Source: Neisseria perflava (lineage in GTDB: Bacteria; Pseudomonadota; Gammaproteobacteria; Burkholderiales; Neisseriaceae). From it: a stretch of 64,000 nt of DNA. The notes under the pieces were generated by a model. The model saw only the letters and a program-made list of their open reading frames with translations, was not told the DNA's origin and made no database searches. Below are positions 1-9,849 of this stretch, one piece after another. The stretch lies in NCBI RefSeq assembly GCF_002863305.2, contig NZ_CP136962.1, positions 1,674,001 to 1,738,000 on the forward strand, in the 5' to 3' direction. Position 1 is the stretch's first letter; each line of letters starts with the position of its first letter. The position numbers and the translations under genes were made by a program.

Positions 1-531
1 CAGTAAGCAGAACAAGATACATGCAACAATACGCACTGCTTTGGCTGGAATTTTGCGCATCAGCATTTCGCCCAAATACACGGCAGGCACAGAAGCAATC
101 ATCAAACCGGCAATACTGCCGAACACGACCAGCAGGATAGATTGGTATTTTGCTGCTAAAAGAACTGTTGCAATCTGCGTTTTATCGCCGATTTCAGCCA
201 AGAAAAACAGGACGACCGTCGCCGTAAATGCGCCGTATTTCAGCCATTTGCCATCAGGGTCTTCGTCTTTATCCGGCAACAGCAGCCATAATCCGACTGC
301 AATAAAACTGCCGCCGACCACCCATTTCATGACTTCGGGCGAAATAGCAGATGCCAGCCAGACACCGAGTGCGGCTGAAACAAGATGGTTCAACAGGGTT
401 GCAATAAAAATACCGGCAACAATCGCGTTTTTGTGGGCAAAACGTGCTGCCAAAAAGAGCGCGAGCAATTGCGTTTTATCGCCGATTTCGGCAATGGCAA
501 CGCCCAGCGTCGAGGAGAAAAAAGCTTCCAT
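1..531 (-). CDS. mntX: Manganese exporter MntX (UPF0016/GDT1 family), 3' end outside window
   Basis: The minus-strand frame from the ATG at 531 runs open to the window edge (177 codons), so the C-terminus is missing. It is hydrophobic and carries the duplicated UPF0016 signature: EIGDKTQLLA near residues 15-24 and EIGDKTQIAT in the second half. Family members are inner-membrane transporters; the neisserial protein exports Mn2+ and balances the Mn/Fe ratio. It is preceded by a leader resembling the yybP-ykoY manganese riboswitch, which independently supports the function. The family is normally about 190 residues, so only the last membrane segment is lost. Confidence 0.93.
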   Translation of the reverse strand, partial: MEAFFSSTLGVAIAEIGDKTQLLALFLAARFAHKNAIVAGIFIATLLNHLVSAALGVWLASAISPEVMKWVVGGSFIAVGLWLLLPDKDEDPDGKWLKYGAFTATVVLFFLAEIGDKTQIATVLLAAKYQSILLVVFGSIAGLMIASVPAVYLGEMLMRKIPAKAVRIVACILFCLL

Positions 532-565
532 GATTTAAGATACTCAACCGACAAGCGGGCAAACA

Positions 566-722
566 AAAAGCGCTGTGCATACCGCCCGCAAGGGTATGGA
601 CAACGCTTACGTCTTGCCTGTCTTCCGATAAAGCAGAGAAGATACCGCTGCCACGGCCGCACAAGCCGATTATGTTGACAACGGTTTCGGCATTGCGCCG
701 AATGGCTACTCCCGTAAGAGTG
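566..722 (-). promoter_or_regulatory. yybP-ykoY-type manganese riboswitch leader of mntX
   Basis: On the minus strand the roughly 190-nt mntX leader has the two conserved blocks of this Mn2+ riboswitch class. One is a GGGAGTAGCC strand (complement of 703-713). The other is a hairpin whose strands are CATACC and GGTATG around a TTGCGGGC loop (complement of 574-597), separated by a GC-rich helix region. Known members bind Mn2+ and switch on Mn exporters, matching the gene downstream. The boundaries are estimates because no covariance search was run. Confidence 0.75.
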
Positions 723-775
723 AAGCGCGAATTGTAAGGCAAACCATAGCCTGAAGCAACAAAAAGAAAAACAAA

Positions 776-816
776 AGGCCATCTGAAACCTCATTCAAGC
801 AGGTTTCAGACGGCCT
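776..816. terminator. DUS hairpin after the ABM lipoprotein gene
   Basis: A 16-bp inverted repeat with one mismatch (left arm AGGCCATCTGAAACCT) and a 9-nt loop lies 5 bp past the minus-strand stop at 821. One arm is a perfect AG-DUS; the other carries a C-to-A change in the core. Confidence 0.75.
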
Positions 817-820
817 GCGA

Positions 821-1291
821 TTACTTGCCGCATACTTCAAATTTACGGCCGAATCCTTTGCCATTATATCCGCCAAAACCATGCGGCATATCGTTTTCAA
901 TCACTTTAAACAAACCCGGGCTGGCTGTAACCCCTTCAGGCATATTATCCGGCAGGGCCTGACGCATCTTGGCAGTAGCGGCTTTAAAATCTTCCATATT
1001 GCGCCAACGGGCTACGTTGACCAAATGATATTTACCGTTTGGATCTATATTTTGGTGCAGGTGCGTAGCTATATAGCCCGGCTGGGTTTTCAAAAAATCA
1101 CGCGCTTTTTGCCAAGAAGCCAAAGCTTCGGCTTCTTTACCCTGCGGCACTTCAAAAGTATTAATGAGGACAACACTGTTTTGAAAGGCTTCACATTTTT
1201 CCTGCCACTGTTTGGCATTTGCAGTACAACCGACAGCGACAAAGGCAGTGACGGCAATGGCAATCAGAGCTGTTTTTTTACGGATATTCAT
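821..1291 (-). CDS. Lipoprotein with antibiotic-biosynthesis-monooxygenase (ABM) domain
   Basis: 156 residues. A type II signal peptide is visible: MNIRKK, a hydrophobic stretch, and lipobox VAVGC with the acylated Cys at position 22. Residues about 40-130 look like an ABM ferredoxin-like fold (VVLINTFEVPQGKEAEA, then a GYIATHLHQN strand and VNVARWRN). ABM proteins range from heme-degrading monooxygenases to quinone-modifying enzymes, and the substrate here is unknown. It lies 40 bp downstream of a cytochrome b561 gene on the same strand, and the pair may act together in periplasmic redox chemistry, which is inference. Confidence 0.75.
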   Translation of the reverse strand: MNIRKKTALIAIAVTAFVAVGCTANAKQWQEKCEAFQNSVVLINTFEVPQGKEAEALASWQKARDFLKTQPGYIATHLHQNIDPNGKYHLVNVARWRNMEDFKAATAKMRQALPDNMPEGVTASPGLFKVIENDMPHGFGGYNGKGFGRKFEVCGK

Positions 1292-1330
1292 ATGGATAGC
1301 TCCTTATAGGTTTAAATTGATGTGAGATAT

Positions 1331-1768
1331 TTAAGCTCTTCCGAACATTCGGGGCATTACGGATTCGCCTTTGATGTAGTGGTAAACGACCATGCCGATA
1401 TGTCCCAGAGACAAGAACAGCAACGAAAATGCCAGTACTCCGTGAATCTGTCCTTCCTGAGTAATTTGTCTCATAACACCTGTGACTGGAACGGCAAGCA
1501 TCAGGAGATACATTGCCCAATGTCCAAATTTGGCAGCCATACTGCCAACCGGTCGATTGCTGGACTGGCGGATTGCCCGCATCACACGCCAAGCAGACAA
1601 TATCAGCAGAAGAAAGCCAACCGCCTTATGAGGATTAGTCAAAAACTTCAGACTTTCATCCATATTCCAAGCAATGGCGGTTGCAAACATAAACAGATAG
1701 CAGGTCGCCATAGTCCAATGCAGAAAGCGGGTTGTAGTGCCGTAACGTTGCGGAATATCAGGTTTCAT
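1331..1768 (-). CDS. Cytochrome b561-family membrane protein
   Basis: 145 residues with about four hydrophobic segments. Histidines at the expected helix positions (RFLHWTMA near residue 17, NPHKAVGF near 47, KFGHWAMY near 83, LGHIGMVVYHYIKG near 122-129) fit the di-heme b561 fold. The family passes electrons from the quinol pool to periplasmic acceptors. At 145 residues it is slightly shorter than the usual 175-180. It sits between a membrane protein and the ABM lipoprotein on the same strand, so the three probably form one transcript. Confidence 0.85.
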   Translation of the reverse strand: MKPDIPQRYGTTTRFLHWTMATCYLFMFATAIAWNMDESLKFLTNPHKAVGFLLLILSAWRVMRAIRQSSNRPVGSMAAKFGHWAMYLLMLAVPVTGVMRQITQEGQIHGVLAFSLLFLSLGHIGMVVYHYIKGESVMPRMFGRA

Positions 1769-1791
1769 GATGTTTTCTCTTAAATTAACAA

Positions 1792-2247
1792 TTAAATGGA
1801 TTTCAATTTGGGTTTACGGATAGAAAATCCGTCTTTCATGCTCAGTCCCAACGGCGTCAGATTAGCTATACCGGCAATCAGTTCTACGATTTGAACGATA
1901 TAAAACACGATGTCAAACTGTCCGGCAGAAGCGCGGTTATTCAAGAAAAAGGCACAAGGCAGCAAAATCAGCATTCCGTTGGCAGCGATAAACGGCATGC
2001 GTCGGCGTTTCGCGGCAATCGCGGCGTGTTTGCTTTTGCCGCCCATTTTCATGCCTGTTGCGCCTGCGGTTGCCATGCAGGCAATCAACCCGAACAGCGC
2101 ATAAACAATGATTTGCTTCACGGCGGCGACGGTTTCGTGCGAGCCGAAGAGTTCGCTGAACACGGTGCTGCTCCAAAACGAAGCGATGAATAAAAATGCG
2201 CCCACCCCTGCGGCGGCGTGGATTTTGCGTAAAGTATTGCGGTTCAT
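1792..2247 (-). CDS. Four-helix membrane protein of unknown function
   Basis: The ATG at 2247 (MNRNTLRKIH) is preferred over one six codons upstream because AAGGAAACC lies just before it. The 151-residue product has about four hydrophobic helices with a basic middle loop (GGKSKHAAIAAKRRR). I do not recognise the family with confidence; it resembles small b561-associated or DoxX-like membrane proteins. It is first in a probable three-gene operon with cytochrome b561 and the lipoprotein, and is divergent from marR across three operator-like palindromes. Confidence 0.7.
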   Translation of the reverse strand: MNRNTLRKIHAAAGVGAFLFIASFWSSTVFSELFGSHETVAAVKQIIVYALFGLIACMATAGATGMKMGGKSKHAAIAAKRRRMPFIAANGMLILLPCAFFLNNRASAGQFDIVFYIVQIVELIAGIANLTPLGLSMKDGFSIRKPKLKSI

Positions 2248-2293
2248 TATGGTTTCCTTGAACATTTAAGAGAGGTCGTCTGAAAGTATTTAA

Positions 2294-2352
2294 ATAGCAA
2301 GCTATCGAGTTGAAATAAGTATAGCTTGCTATTAATTAAGATAGCAAGCTAT
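2294..2352. promoter_or_regulatory. Triple palindromic operator between the b561 operon and marR
   Basis: Three perfect copies of the 12-bp near-palindrome ATAGCaAGCTAT occur at 2294-2305, 2321-2332 (reverse orientation, ATAGCTTGCTAT) and 2341-2352. They fill the divergent intergenic region next to marR. MarR proteins bind such dyads, so autoregulation and control of the minus-strand operon are likely. The regulatory role is inferred. Confidence 0.8.
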
Positions 2353-2396
2353 ATTTGTGATATAATCCGCAATAATTTGATTTTAAAGGAAACAAA

Positions 2397-2840
2397 GTGA
2401 ACGAAGTTTTCAAAACTGAATCGGTAGGCTATTTGATGAACCATATTGCCCGCCAATTTGCCATTTTATTGAGCGAAGGCTTAAAACCACTGGGGATTGC
2501 GCCTGCACAATTTCCAATTTTGATCGAGCTATGGAATAAAGACGGCTTGAGCCAACAGGAATTAGTTGAGCGTGCCGATTTGAAGCAGGCAACGATTGCC
2601 AACACTCTGGCACGGATGGAGCGAGACGGATTGATTACACGGGAGCCTAATCCTGAAGATGCACGCAGCCGTTTGATTATGCTGACAGAACACGCGCGTG
2701 CTTTACAATCAAGCTCTACCGAAATTGCCAAAGCCATCAACCAAGAAGCCTTGGCGGTTCTGTCTGCAGACGAGCAGAAACTGTTTTTGGAAATGGCACA
2801 GAAAATTATATTGAAGCAACAAAAGATGATAAAAGTCTGA
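2397..2840 (+). CDS. MarR-family transcriptional regulator
   Basis: 147 residues from a GTG start at 2397 with SD AAAGGA ten bases upstream. The winged-helix core is clear: ILIELWNKDGLSQQELV, then ADLKQATIANTLARMERDG (recognition helix) and wing LITREPNPEDARSRLI (about residues 40-100). MarR proteins are dimeric repressors released by small ligands such as phenolics or oxidants. The three dyads just upstream and the divergent redox-type operon are its probable targets. Confidence 0.92.
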   Translation: MNEVFKTESVGYLMNHIARQFAILLSEGLKPLGIAPAQFPILIELWNKDGLSQQELVERADLKQATIANTLARMERDGLITREPNPEDARSRLIMLTEHARALQSSSTEIAKAINQEALAVLSADEQKLFLEMAQKIILKQQKMIKV

Positions 2841-2850
2841 AAAATATAAA

Positions 2851-2895
2851 AAAGGCCGTCTGAAACTCAATATAAACAGGTTTCAGACGGCCTTT
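2851..2895. terminator. Bidirectional DUS terminator between marR and dnaJ
   Basis: A 15-bp perfect inverted repeat (AAAGGCCGTCTGAAA and its complement, 15-nt loop) sits between the convergent 3' ends of marR (2840) and dnaJ (2906). Confidence 0.85.
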
Positions 2896-2905
2896 CTCGC
2901 AGCGA

Positions 2906-4075
2906 TTAATTATCGGAGAACAAATCGCCTACTTTTTCGCCTACTTTTTCCCAAAACGATTTTTTGCGCGGGGTTTGGCTGAGATTGAGGCCGGAGGAGA
3001 TTTTTTCAAATTCTTCCAGCAACTCTTTCTGACGGTCGGTCAGGTTAACCGGAGTTTCAACCAAAATGTGGCAGTACAAATCGCCGGTCGAGCTGGAACG
3101 CAGAGACTTGATGCCTTTGCCTTTCACGCGCATACGGCGGCCGGTTTGCGTTTCTTTCGGAATGTGCAGTTTGACTTTGCCGTCCAAAGTCGGCACTTCG
3201 ACTTCGCCGCCCAATGCGGCAATGGCAAAACTGATCGGCAGTTCGCAATGCAGGTCCAAGCCGTTGCGCTCAAAGATTTTGTGCTGTCTTACGCGGACAT
3301 TGACGTACAAATCGCCTGCCGGCGCGCCGTGTTGACCCGGCTCGCCCTCGCCGCTCAAGCGGATGCGTTGACCGTCGTCGATGCCTGCCGGAATGTTGAC
3401 TTCAACCGTTTTGCTGGTTTTGGTGCGGCCTTCGCTACGGCATTTGACGCAAGGATCTTTGATTTCTTTGCCTGTACCGTGACAAGTCGGACAAGTCTGT
3501 TGCATTTGGAAAATGGCTTGGCGGACATGCACCGTACCTGAGCCGTGACAGGTCGAACAAGTCGATGCGGACGTACCCGGTTTGGCACCCGAGCCGTGAC
3601 AGACATCACATTCTTCGTAAGTCGGAATGTTGATGCGTTTTTTCACGCCTTTGGCGGCTTCTTCAAGCGAAATCTCTATGCCGACCTGCAAGTCCGCGCC
3701 GCTGTAATCCGGCTGACGGCCGCCTGCGCTGCCGCCACCGCCGAACATTTGGCTGAAAATATCAGAAAAATCGAAGCCTTGCGTGCCACCGAATCCGCCT
3801 TGGCCGCCGAAACCGCCAAAGCCACCGAATCCGCCCGCACCTGCGCCCTGTTCAAACGCGGCATGGCCGTATTGGTCGTACATGGTACGTTTTTCCTTGT
3901 CAGACAAGGTGTCATAAGCTTTTTGGACTTCTTTAAATTTTTCTTCCGCTTCTTTGTTGTCAGGGTTGCGGTCGGGATGGTATTTCATTGCCAGCTTGCG
4001 GTAGGCTTTTTTGATTTCATCGTCGCTAGCGCTGCGGGCAACACCAAGGGTTTCGTAAAAATCTTTATTGCTCAT
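2906..4075 (-). CDS. dnaJ: Chaperone protein DnaJ
   Basis: 389 residues with the full type I Hsp40 layout. A J domain carries HPD at 33-35. A Gly/Phe-rich linker (about 75-125) contains repeated GGFGGFGG. A zinc-binding domain has four CxxCxxxG modules ([24 protein letters not shown] and a variant fourth, CVKCRSEG). C-terminal substrate-binding domains follow. It stimulates the DnaK ATPase and delivers unfolded clients in the cytoplasm. The fourth module replaces the usual final Gly-x-Gly with SEG, but its cysteines remain. dnaK is not adjacent. No clear sigma-32 promoter was seen. Confidence 0.97.
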   Translation of the reverse strand: MSNKDFYETLGVARSASDDEIKKAYRKLAMKYHPDRNPDNKEAEEKFKEVQKAYDTLSDKEKRTMYDQYGHAAFEQGAGAGGFGGFGGFGGQGGFGGTQGFDFSDIFSQMFGGGGSAGGRQPDYSGADLQVGIEISLEEAAKGVKKRINIPTYEECDVCHGSGAKPGTSASTCSTCHGSGTVHVRQAIFQMQQTCPTCHGTGKEIKDPCVKCRSEGRTKTSKTVEVNIPAGIDDGQRIRLSGEGEPGQHGAPAGDLYVNVRVRQHKIFERNGLDLHCELPISFAIAALGGEVEVPTLDGKVKLHIPKETQTGRRMRVKGKGIKSLRSSSTGDLYCHILVETPVNLTDRQKELLEEFEKISSGLNLSQTPRKKSFWEKVGEKVGDLFSDN

Positions 4076-4153
4076 AATTTTGATAGTGTTAAGAATGAAT
4101 TCAAACTGGGTGGGATATGTGGGCGAGTATCAAAAACTCAAGTCAGTATTTTC

Positions 4154-4204
4154 AAGGCCGTCTGAAATTGTGCTTTTCCGACATCCAAACATTCAGACGG
4201 CCTT
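4154..4204. repeat. Inverted DUS pair between divergent dnaJ and leuS
   Basis: Arms AAGGCCGTCTGAA (4154-4166) and its complement (4192-4204) are separated by a 25-nt loop. Because both flanking genes start here, it is an uptake-sequence pair in a promoter region rather than an obvious terminator. Confidence 0.8.
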
Positions 4205-4229
4205 TGTCAAACCGACAGGCCCGACAACC

Positions 4230-6916
<2,687 letters not shown>

Positions 6917-6944
6917 ACCGCTTTTAAGGTTTAGCCACACGGAT

Positions 6945-6988
6945 AAAGGCCGTCTGAAACTTGGAAACAGGTTTTCAGACGGCCTTTT
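6945..6988. terminator. DUS terminator after leuS
   Basis: AAAGGCCGTCTGAAAC pairs with its near complement across a 10-nt loop and is followed by a T run, 28 bp after the leuS stop. Confidence 0.85.
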
Positions 6989-7007
6989 TAAAGTAGATTA
7001 AGCTAAT

Positions 7008-7048
7008 AAATCCAATAACACATTGGGATGGAAGGTTCCATTGGATTT
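7008..7048. repeat. Nested inverted repeat at the left edge of the restriction island
   Basis: Outer arms AAATCCAAT (7008-7016) and ATTGGATTT (7040-7048) enclose an inner TGGAA-GG-TTCCA hairpin (7029-7040). It lies between the leuS terminator and the first methyltransferase gene, so it could be a leader structure or an insertion scar. Confidence 0.6.
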
Positions 7049-7151
7049 AGAATTACTCTACACACGCCCCCAAAACATAAATCCGTTGTATTCCTCACGA
7101 TGTTTTGGCACAATTCGAAGCCAATCAACCACGCTTGTACTTGGCATTCTA

Positions 7152-7964
7152 ATGGCTTCAAAACCCTTCCTAAAATGGGCTGGTGGCAAACATAAACTTG
7201 TCCCCTTTATCGAACACAATCTACCCACTCCTGCACGAAAACGTCTGATTGAACCCTTTTGCGGTTCTGCCGCTTTGTCTCTTGCATTAGATTTCGAACA
7301 TTATCTGCTCAATGATATTAACGCTGACTTAATCGGCTTATTCCGTATCCTAAAAGAAGAAAAATCCGGATTCATAGACTATACCCGCTCTTTCTTTACT
7401 TCTGAAAACAATAGCGATTCAAGATTCTATGAATTGCGGGAACAATTCAACTTCAGCCGAGATCTACACGAACGTTCAGCGCTATTTATTTATTTGAACC
7501 GCCATGCTTTTAACGGTTTATGCCGTTACAACAGCAAAGGGGCATTCAATGTGCCGTTTGGACGCTACAAATCTCCTTACTTTCCCCAACAAGAAATGGA
7601 AGGTTTCATTCAAAAATCTGACAGAGTTGAATTAATGTGCGGAGATTTTCAAACAATCCTGTCCCTGATAAACAATACAGATACTGTTTATTGTGATCCT
7701 CCTTATGCACCTTTAAGCCCAACCGCTTCATTTACCACTTATGCCAAAGAAGGTTTCAATTTAGACGATCAAATCCGTCTTGCCCAGTCAGCCCAACAAA
7801 TTGCGCCTAACTCTCAAGGCGTTTTGATTTCAAATCATGATACTGAATTTACGAGAGATATTTATTCTTCTGCCATTCTGAAAACGGTTGAAGTACAGCG
7901 CAATATTGCCGCCAAAGGCAGCAGTCGTAAGAAAGTCGGAGAATTATTGGCAATTTATGAGTGA
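7152..7964 (+). CDS. Dam-type (alpha class) adenine-N6 DNA methyltransferase, probably GATC-specific
   Basis: The ATG at 7152 (MASKPFLKWAGGKHKL) is chosen over an upstream in-frame ATG (7023) because the Dam-family SAM motif begins right there. The 270-residue product has motif I FLKWAGGKHKL (6-16), PFCGSAALSLAL, LNRHAFNGLCRYN and the catalytic DPPY at 182-185, all in alpha-class order as in E. coli Dam and M.DpnIIA. It is the double-strand methylase of a restriction-modification island and overlaps the next methylase gene by 8 bp. Base composition is visibly more AT-rich than in leuS or adhE. Confidence 0.92.
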   Translation: MASKPFLKWAGGKHKLVPFIEHNLPTPARKRLIEPFCGSAALSLALDFEHYLLNDINADLIGLFRILKEEKSGFIDYTRSFFTSENNSDSRFYELREQFNFSRDLHERSALFIYLNRHAFNGLCRYNSKGAFNVPFGRYKSPYFPQQEMEGFIQKSDRVELMCGDFQTILSLINNTDTVYCDPPYAPLSPTASFTTYAKEGFNLDDQIRLAQSAQQIAPNSQGVLISNHDTEFTRDIYSSAILKTVEVQRNIAAKGSSRKKVGELLAIYE

Positions 7965-8772
7965 TTTCAACAAACTGGCTGAAGAAGCTGCCATTTATCA
8001 AAGTCGTTTGAAAAAAATCGTTTCAGACGACCTTGTTCTCTACAACGAAAATTCCCTTAACGTCATGCGGAAGATATTGGAAAAACATCCAAACGGCTGT
8101 TTTGATATGATTTTCGCAGACCCGCCTTACTTTCTTTCCAATGACGGTTTCAGTTGTCAAAACGGGCAAATGGTTTCCGTCAATAAAGGCAACTGGGATA
8201 AATCCAAAGGGATGGCGGCAGATTTGGAATTCTACGAAGAATGGCTTCGACTGTGTTACGCCTTATTAAAACCAAACGGCACAATTTGGGTTTGCGGCAC
8301 ATTCCATAATATTTATTTAATCGGCTACCTGATGCAAACCATCGGATACCATATTTTGAACAATATTACTTGGGAAAAACCCAATCCTCCCCCTAATTTG
8401 TCCTGCCGTTTTTTTACCCATTCGACAGAAACAATCTTATGGGCAAAGAAAAATAAAAAAGCCAAACATACGTTTCATTATGAAATGATGAAAGTACAAA
8501 ATGATGGCAAGCAGATGAAATGTGTTTGGACATTTCCTCCACCAAATAAAACCGAAAAAATATTCGGCAAACATCCGACACAAAAACCTCTCGCCTTGCT
8601 TGAACGCTGCATACTATCGGCTTCAAATATCGGAGATTTAATTTTTGACCCATTCATGGGCAGCGGCACAACAGGCGTTGCTGCCTTAAAACATGGTCGG
8701 AAATTTTGTGGTTGCGAACTAGAAGAAGATTTTTTTGAATTAGCAAAGAAAAGGCTACAACAAAAGCTGTAG
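7957..8772 (+). CDS. Beta-class adenine DNA methyltransferase (DpnIIB/DpnA-like)
   Basis: 271 residues from the ATG at 7957, inside the end of the previous gene (translational coupling). The catalytic DPPY (55-58) precedes the SAM-binding FDPFMGSGTTGVAA near the C-terminus, the order of beta-class enzymes such as DpnA, which can methylate single-stranded DNA. TRD-like text lies between. In a naturally transformable host such an enzyme would protect incoming single-stranded DNA from the cognate nuclease; this role is by analogy with the DpnII system. The gene contains a foreign-dialect DUS (AGGTCGTCTGAA, minus strand, 8022-8033). Confidence 0.9.
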   Translation: MSDFNKLAEEAAIYQSRLKKIVSDDLVLYNENSLNVMRKILEKHPNGCFDMIFADPPYFLSNDGFSCQNGQMVSVNKGNWDKSKGMAADLEFYEEWLRLCYALLKPNGTIWVCGTFHNIYLIGYLMQTIGYHILNNITWEKPNPPPNLSCRFFTHSTETILWAKKNKKAKHTFHYEMMKVQNDGKQMKCVWTFPPPNKTEKIFGKHPTQKPLALLERCILSASNIGDLIFDPFMGSGTTGVAALKHGRKFCGCELEEDFFELAKKRLQQKL

Positions 8773-8784
8773 CCCCATCTTATT

Positions 8785-9483
8785 TTAAATTATTCGAACA
8801 ACACCATCTTTACCCTGTCTGGCCATTTCACGAACTTCCCGCATGAATTCTTTTTTAAAATAAAATGCATGATTCTTATTTGAAATATTCCGATTATATT
8901 GTGCAGAAAATATAGGATGGTATGGCTTGAAATCTTTTGATCTGATTTGTATAAAACTACCGTTTGATGTATGAATATATCCGTCGCCGGAATTAATATC
9001 AGCTAACAGCTTACTTTTAATTTGCGTGAAGTCAGCAGATAACTGTCTGAAAAGTTCACCCTCTTCATTTATTTGCACATGATAGGCTGACTGTATGTAC
9101 CATTTATCAGGATCGTTGTCGACTTTACAAATAGGAACATATAGCAAATTCTTGATTTTTTGGTATATCCAACTATCTTCAAAGCTTATCTGATCGCTGA
9201 TTAACTGATCAAAGTTACTGGAAATCTGCGAGATAAACATAGTCTCTAGTGGTGCACCATCTGTATCTGCTTTATTGGTTTTCAGCTCACCATCAGAAAA
9301 ATCTGTCAAAGCATTTGTATTCTTAAGTCCTATCAATTTCTCGATAAACTGCCCTACCCCACCTTTATTTATCTTCATTTCAGCGGTGAACTCGGGAAAT
9401 TTGGTTTGATATTCAAGTTTTAGATCTCCTAGCGTCCTTCCGGCGTTTTCTCTAAAAAAATCATACGAATCAGTTAGATTCAT
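8785..9483 (-). CDS. MutH/Sau3AI-family restriction endonuclease
   Basis: 232 residues from the ATG at 9483 (MNLTDSYDFF). It aligns by eye with E. coli MutH. DFSDGELK (D61, E66, K68) matches the catalytic D-E-K of MutH, the following TDGAPLETMFIS matches DSLGRPLETTFV, and YQKIKNLLYVPI matches RHKLKRVLWIPV (Lys 109 or 111 aligning with the catalytic Lys). GSFIQIRSK and HAFYFKKEF match GEYLQIRPK and RGFYLKKNF near the C-terminus. It is MutH-sized, unlike the two-domain Sau3AI. Next to two GATC-type methylases it is most likely a GATC restriction enzyme. It overlaps the controller gene upstream by 14 bp. Confidence 0.87.
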   Translation of the reverse strand: MNLTDSYDFFRENAGRTLGDLKLEYQTKFPEFTAEMKINKGGVGQFIEKLIGLKNTNALTDFSDGELKTNKADTDGAPLETMFISQISSNFDQLISDQISFEDSWIYQKIKNLLYVPICKVDNDPDKWYIQSAYHVQINEEGELFRQLSADFTQIKSKLLADINSGDGYIHTSNGSFIQIRSKDFKPYHPIFSAQYNRNISNKNHAFYFKKEFMREVREMARQGKDGVVRII

Positions 9484-9724
9484 TATCACAGTTCCCGTCA
9501 TTAACATAGTCCTTAAAAGTTAAAAGTTCAGGCAAAGAAATATCTAATGCGCTAGCCAAACGAATAAGATTTAATAGGGCGGGGTTACGCTCTCCACGTT
9601 CTATCATTCCGATATAAGTCCGGTGCATATTCGCTTTTTCAGCCAATGTTTCCTGACTTAAATCCTGGAGTTGTCTTAAATGACGAACATGTTTGCCAAA
9701 TTGTTTTAAAATTTCTGATTTCAT
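9470..9724 (-). CDS. XRE-family controller protein of the restriction system
   Basis: 84 residues from the ATG at 9724 (MKSEILKQF). A 14-codon upstream extension exists but is less typical for the family. The helix-turn-helix is clear: LRQLQDLSQETLAEKANMHRTYIGMIERGERNP, then LLNLIRLASALDISLPELL. Small stand-alone XRE proteins beside restriction genes are C proteins that delay nuclease expression until methylation is established. It is translated immediately ahead of, and overlaps, the nuclease gene. I could not identify a definite C-box. Confidence 0.88.
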   Translation of the reverse strand: MKSEILKQFGKHVRHLRQLQDLSQETLAEKANMHRTYIGMIERGERNPALLNLIRLASALDISLPELLTFKDYVNDGNCDNESN

Positions 9725-9792
9725 GATGACTATTCTTAATGTTTGCAAATTAAATTCCACATACAATAAGTATCAACTTTAGTTCTAATACG

Positions 9793-9835
9793 AAAGGCCG
9801 TCTGAAACCCTATAGTCAGGTTTCAGACGGCCTTT
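9793..9835. terminator. DUS terminator after adhE
   Basis: A 17-bp perfect inverted repeat with an 8-10 nt loop, 15 bp beyond the adhE stop on the minus strand. It marks the right edge of the restriction island. Confidence 0.85.
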
Positions 9836-9849
9836 TTAACTGCCCGATT

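Noticed and set aside
476-742. 88-codon minus-strand frame overlapping the mntX leader
   Set aside because: It spans the riboswitch and the mntX start in another frame; the RNA explanation is better.
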